Of a stretch of DNA of 64,000 bases, positions 59,749 to 64,000 are shown one piece after another. This DNA is from Branchiostoma floridae. Lineage: Eukaryota; Chordata; Leptocardii; Amphioxiformes; Branchiostomatidae. A program made the translations under genes and the position numbers. The notes beneath the pieces were generated by a model. The model was given only the letters and a program-made list of their open reading frames with translations, was not told where the DNA came from and made no database searches. How positions within the stretch are numbered: position 1 is the first letter of the stretch; every line of letters starts with the position of its first letter. The stretch covers positions 11,690,917-11,754,916 of the forward strand of contig NC_049991.1 of assembly GCF_000003815.2 (NCBI RefSeq). Direction: 5' to 3'.

Positions 59749-61321
59749 CTACATTTGACCCTTTAGGACATACACCTCAGACATGAGGTCCTTGAGGTAC
59801 TTTATTTCCCTCGTCATTTGATCAACTTTTTCCTTTAGCTCAGCATTGCGCTTCTCCAGACCTTCGTGCTGTGAGAGCAGGGTCTGCTGCTCAGAGCGTT
59901 TCTTCTCACGGTAGCGCGTAGCTGCGTTCTTGTTCTGGTCCCGCTTCTTCTCTTTCTTCTGCCGGGGGCAGGCTGAAGTGCGAGCTGCGCTCTTCGTACG
60001 CGGGCTGCGTGGCTTCTTGGCCTCGGGCTGCCCGACGGATGAAACATCAGACACACTTGATGCGTGACGTTTGCGGCTGGCGGGACTTGACGCGGGCGTG
60101 GACTGGTAGGACTCAGGGCTGGATGGTGGGGTCGGCTCACTGATGGGTTCAACCAAAAGCTTTGCAAGCAGCTCAGTGGAGGCGAAACTCTGCTGGGTTG
60201 GGGACGAAGGCGCAGACACCGGAGGGGTGGACACGGTGCTGGACGCTACAGACGTGGTGAGGAAGTCTGCTCCGCTCAGGGTGGTGGCCACTGGAGTCAG
60301 GTTGGAATAGCTCATGGGGGCGGGGAATGGGCTGGGCTCTTCCTTCACGTCGGCCAACAGAGGGAGCAGCTCACCTGGCCCGGAGGTCAGCAGGGGGCTC
60401 CCGATCCCAAACTCTGTCAGGGGCTTCTCCTCCACCAGGTCCATGCCAAATGCGGACTCCAGGCTGAAGGGGCCCACGGACATGCTGTCCAACAGGGCTG
60501 TCGGGTTGGGCATGTTCATGTCCTGCGCCGTCTTCTCGATGAGAGACTCCAACAGGTTGAATTCTGTCATCCAATCCGCTTCAGGGAAAGGCTCATCACC
60601 TGTAGGAACACATTAGTAAGAAATTTATTAGTATAATTTCATCAAAATTAAAAGAAAAAAAAACGTGGGTGCATCCAATGCTGTCACAAACAAGGCCATT
60701 AAACATTTTCCTTCGGGAGCCATCCAACAGATGTGATCTGAACCATTAAGGGAACAGGTAGGGCCGGGTAGCAACAGGGCTAAAAATAGCACCAATAGGG
60801 AAGCCCTGCCATTCCCTTTCATTTCATGCTAATCACCTGTTTTTCCCCGCAGCAGGTCAGCTGCGACCAATGGGGCTCTACATTTTGATGAATCTGTTTA
60901 CAAGAAAGGAGCCGAAAACAGCTGATTCAGGGAAACACGACAAGCCCCTGGGGAACCGTGACGTATCGGGATTCAAAGACTTGAGAAAAACATGTTTGTT
61001 CGCACAATGGCGCTGAGAAAAACAAGTCGTCATTTCCGGTCCCAAAGATCTGTTTTTGGACAAAACGGTCAGCAACGACAGATGGAAAATTATGCGTTGA
61101 AAGGAAAATATTATTAACTTACCAAGAGGAGGCAGATCCAGGGGGCCCGTGAGACCGATGCCGTCGGGCTGGAGTTGACTGCCTCCCGCGGCGGCTCCTG
61201 TGTTGCTCCCGGTGGCTTCAGGTTGGCCACTACCTTTGATCGGCGAGAAGACGTCGTTGGGGAGCAGGTCCCCGCTCAGCAGGGACAGCTCGTCGCTGTA
61301 CAGGCTCATGCTCAGACTCAT
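59749..61321 (-). CDS. ATF4: ATF4/ATF5-type bZIP transcription factor
   Basis: Nuclear activator of the integrated stress response; binds CRE/AARE-like sites as a bZIP dimer. Exons 61321-61123 and 60599-59749 join in phase (codon for Gly67 split), 349 residues by this model; human ATF4 has 351. Residues 67-77 (GDEPFPEADWM) follow the intron. SPESYQSTPASSP (about 227-239) matches the conserved SPESY segment of ATF4. The basic region (about 281-301) contains KRDQNKNAATRYREKKR, and the leucine zipper with EIKYLKDLMSEV runs to the end. The upstream ATG at 61321 was chosen because the exon joins cleanly and begins with acidic, hydrophobic residues like those of ATF4 and ATF5. The gene probably descends from the single ancestor of vertebrate ATF4 and ATF5. 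Upstream open frames suggest translational control. Confidence 0.93.
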
Positions 61322-61580
61322 CGCTCGTCGTTTTTATTCTGAAGACAGGGAAGAAAAGCTGACGTTCGGGTTCACGTTCAAGCTCAGTTCTGTCGAAGTC
61401 CGTTTCCGTTGGGGCCAAGATTATACTTGGTATGATAAAGCCATTTTGCGAACTGTGGGAGACAAAAAAATAACACGGATGAGTTTGAGTCCTTCTGCGA
61501 TGATGACAAAATGCTTTTAGCTGCCATCGCCAAGCCACGCAAACCGGTTTCCTTTTGTGTACTGCGCCATGCCACATCAT
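61230..61580 (-). promoter_or_regulatory. overlapping upstream ORF of ATF4/5-type gene
   Basis: A 116-codon frame begins at ATGATG at 61580 and ends at 61230, overlapping the ATF4-type coding start by 92 bases in another frame. In vertebrate ATF4 an inhibitory upstream ORF overlaps the main start in the same way (about 80 bases). This assumes the leader is unspliced across 61322-61580, which the sequence alone cannot prove. Confidence 0.5.
61421..61444 (-). promoter_or_regulatory. short upstream ORF of ATF4/5-type gene
   Basis: An 8-codon frame (ATG GCT to TAA, peptide MALSYQV) lies 97 bases before the main ATG, with AAAATGG context at its start. It could act as the permissive short upstream ORF of the ATF4 type, although the order relative to the long upstream ORF depends on where transcription starts. 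Confidence 0.45.
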
Positions 61581-61599
61581 AATCTCACCATATACAAGG

Positions 61600-62570
61600 A
61601 CACCAAATATACCCTATCATGTGGACTGATTTTCCCACATCAAGACACATAAGTAACAAGAGTCATTTACGTTGCTAAAAAAAACATGAAAATCAAACTT
61701 TAAAATCAATACTTTTTTAGTCTTCCAAGAAATGCCGAAGGAAGTGCGAACAAGCCAGACTGTTACCTACTTTTTGGACAAGGTAAGGCCGATGACAACC
61801 CATTTACGGAACAGAAGCTTGAGCTCATACATAACTATAACTATGTAACAGATCATAACGTACAATTCGTTTTAATTTAGTCACCAATAATTTTAACCAA
61901 AAATCTGCCAGGACTGAAATGGCGCCAAATAGTAACAAAGCCGGATCTAACCGGGGTGGCCACCATATTGTGTTGCGAAATCATGTTGCCAACAGTCTGA
62001 AATACACCATATACATCACAAAATCTCTCAAAATTTTGACCAGAGTGAATACTTACTCCATGGTGTGAAGTGCAGCGGTTGCCAATGCAATCCGCGGTTC
62101 TGTTATACGGCCATCCTGAAAGGATTTTCCTAGCAATGTGAGTTCACTTCGTCGTCGGTTGTGCATTGAGAGAAGAATGTCGTCCAGACAGAGGGTCGGG
62201 GTTTTCTACACCATATCACTGCTAAATCACATATATTCATGCGCTAAAACTAAGATATATATCAAATACAACGTGAATGGATAGTTTTGAACAGTATAAA
62301 TCAATGGTTATAAAAAAAATATATTTTTCTAATGTAGCTATGTTCCATTTTTGTCCATATATGAGATAAAATGATTTTTATGAATAAGAACTCTTTATCA
62401 TACAGTGGGCAACAGTGCGGCAGTACATACGGAACTGTGGCTGTGCTGCGGCAGATGTTGCATCAGCCGGTGGTAAGGTTCTGACGTCATGAGCAGGATC
62501 ATGTGAGAGCTTTCAGCTGATTGGTCAGGCCAGGCGCCAGCCACGTGGACTGTGGCGGACACCTAGGAGA
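61600..62570. promoter_or_regulatory. upstream region of ATF4/5-type gene, possible second promoter
   Basis: Near 62518-62565 are an ATTGG box, a CACGTG E-box and GC-rich sequence, as in a promoter. It might drive the ATF4-type gene to the left, an unknown gene to the right, or both. A donor-like site on the minus strand could not be fixed. Confidence 0.3.
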
Positions 62571-62572
62571 AA

Positions 62573-63097
62573 GTGAAGGTCCAAAGTACAGATGAGGATA
62601 GAGCTTTGGCGTATGTTTGTTTTGTTCACGTGAAACCTGGGTACAAAGTATCGGTCAGTAACCTCAAAACGGCGTCCTTCTTTCCGTTACATAAAATATA
62701 CGGTCGTTTTCAGTTGGCAGTTTATTCAGCTATCAGTGTGAATGTCCTTGGTCAAAATTACTTTTATTATTGTCCGACTCTGAGTATGGAGGGCATACCT
62801 CGCTGTATTTCAGCCATCGGTGAGAAAATGCCACGTACATTGTCTACAACTGCAGCAAAGAAATGCCAAGTCACGACTCTTGCGGCGCAGTATGTGTATA
62901 TAATGCGCCCGACAATGCAGGAGAGGTGTACCATGTCAGACCTCAGGCGCCTTTCAGAACACAATGTGTCACACCTATATAAAGGTGGTGAGCCACAGAC
63001 AGGTACAGGTGAATGGCCTGGTGTGTACTTTACAATCTTTACAGGTGGTGTATGTACCGTATGGCACCACTACATTCAAATTGGCGGCCTTAGATAA
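62573..63097 (+). CDS. unidentified 174-codon open frame
   Basis: I do not recognise it. The frame begins right after the promoter-like block at 62518-62565 and is open for 174 codons, with an internal ATG (62788) in the same frame starting MEGIPRCISAIGEKMPRT. The composition is mixed and no domain is visible. It may be a first exon of a gene that continues to the right, or chance. Confidence 0.2.
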   Translation: MKVQSTDEDRALAYVCFVHVKPGYKVSVSNLKTASFFPLHKIYGRFQLAVYSAISVNVLGQNYFYYCPTLSMEGIPRCISAIGEKMPRTLSTTAAKKCQVTTLAAQYVYIMRPTMQERCTMSDLRRLSEHNVSHLYKGGEPQTGTGEWPGVYFTIFTGGVCTVWHHYIQIGGLR

Positions 63098-64000
63098 GCA
63101 CTGGATCATTGAAATTTGGCGTAAAGTAACGTTACAGAAAAAAAAAGCTAAATTTTTATCATTTGTCTTGTCTATTAAGATTTTCTTTTCAAAAGGAAGT
63201 GATAGATATAACAAATACAGCAATTGTCACAAAACTATAAGTTGTCATGTACTGGTATAAAATGGATCTGAATGGCAGTGCGTGCGTGCTCGGTTTGTGG
63301 GTGTGCGCACGCGCGCGTTAGCACCTGCATTAGCACGTTAGTGCACATGTAAGTTTTATCCAAGTGCAGTTTCAACCATCTCGAAGAACCTGACATGGTG
63401 ACATTTTACCAACCCATCCCTTCCGCCACCACAGGATCCTAAAACATTCAAGGTTGAGCGGAACTCTGATAACAGCTCTATAGTTATAAACTAGTGCTAA
63501 AACACTACTATGAACAAGTTTTTAAAAAGATTTTACTATGAACAAGCTTTTAAAAAGTTTTTACTATGAACAAGTTTTTTTTTTTTTTATTTTACTACGA
63601 ACAAGTTTTTAAAAAGTTTTTACTATGAAGTTTTTTTAAAGTTCGATGGTCCTTCCCACACCGTTTTTCGTTGTATCCCTTTGGTTACACAGGAAACTCA
63701 ACTCAACTTTACTGTCACTGTGTTCAACTCTTATACTCTTCCTCATGAGTACTGGGTGCAAAAAGATCAAAATTCTTACCGTCTAGAGAGAGTCAAACCC
63801 TCCGACCTTGTGAGCTTTCCAACTACTAGTATCTTACGTCTTCTTTTTTTTACTCACCTCTGGCATATCAAAGCCCCTTTATTGCTTGTGATAATAATGT
63901 GCTGTCTTCTTGTTTTCTGCTTGCTACTCCTTTTCTTTTTATTCCCAACGGGTTCTGATAACGTTACGAACCACAAAAGCATACACACGCCGGTCACAGA
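63098..64000. repeat. terminal spacer with ~32-bp tandem repeat
   Basis: At about 63505-63635 four to five units of TTTTACTATGAACAAGTTTT followed by TAAAAAG follow each other, one with a long T run. A CG/GC-alternating tract lies near 63300-63320. Otherwise nothing is recognised. Confidence 0.6.

Overview
The window looks like nuclear DNA of an invertebrate chordate, most likely a lancelet (Branchiostoma). This is an inference. All recognisable genes are animal genes broken by introns with GT-AG borders, and the exon structure is strikingly vertebrate-like (for example 45-bp and 110-bp exons in the acetylcholine-receptor-type gene). Introns and spacers are full of short foldback elements, SINE-like copies, minisatellites and arrays of about 160 bp. 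Two runs of exactly 100 N are scaffold gaps. There are no prokaryotic features.

Layout. 1-3657: no recognisable gene. 3658-11362 (+): a Cys-loop ligand-gated channel subunit of the nicotinic receptor type (non-alpha, cation-type pore), six exons visible and the signal-peptide exon not found. 12580-18357: repeats, one gap and one weak open frame. 18358-29498 (-): a complete 19-coding-exon model of the Cockayne syndrome B / ERCC6 SNF2-family DNA-repair translocase (1658 residues by my exon count). 30498-58400 (+): three tandem copies of gamma-glutamyl hydrolase (GGH), each with nine exon positions and each with two alternative terminal exons. 59749-61321 (-): an ATF4/ATF5-type bZIP factor whose leader holds short and overlapping upstream open frames like those that control vertebrate ATF4. 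61600-64000: no gene I can name.

CSB and the first GGH copy are divergently arranged. Because the three GGH copies are close paralogues, each serves as an empty-site control for the others. That comparison dates and delimits several insertions: an 874-bp terminal-inverted-repeat element flanked by TTA, a 427-bp hAT-type element with an 8-bp target duplication, a 320-bp foldback with a 9-bp target duplication, a 5S-related SINE and two tRNA-related SINEs. It also shows that several perfect short palindromes are new in single copies, as expected for template-switch mutation.

The most unusual points are the paired alternative C-terminal exons retained in all three GGH genes, a 28-bp minisatellite in GGH copies 1 and 2 in which every unit repeats an exon end plus its splice donor, a tandem duplication that copied a splice acceptor in CSB, and a four-unit 30-residue repeat at the CSB N-terminus. 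The genes are otherwise functionally unrelated (ion channel, transcription-coupled repair, folate polyglutamate hydrolysis, stress transcription factor).
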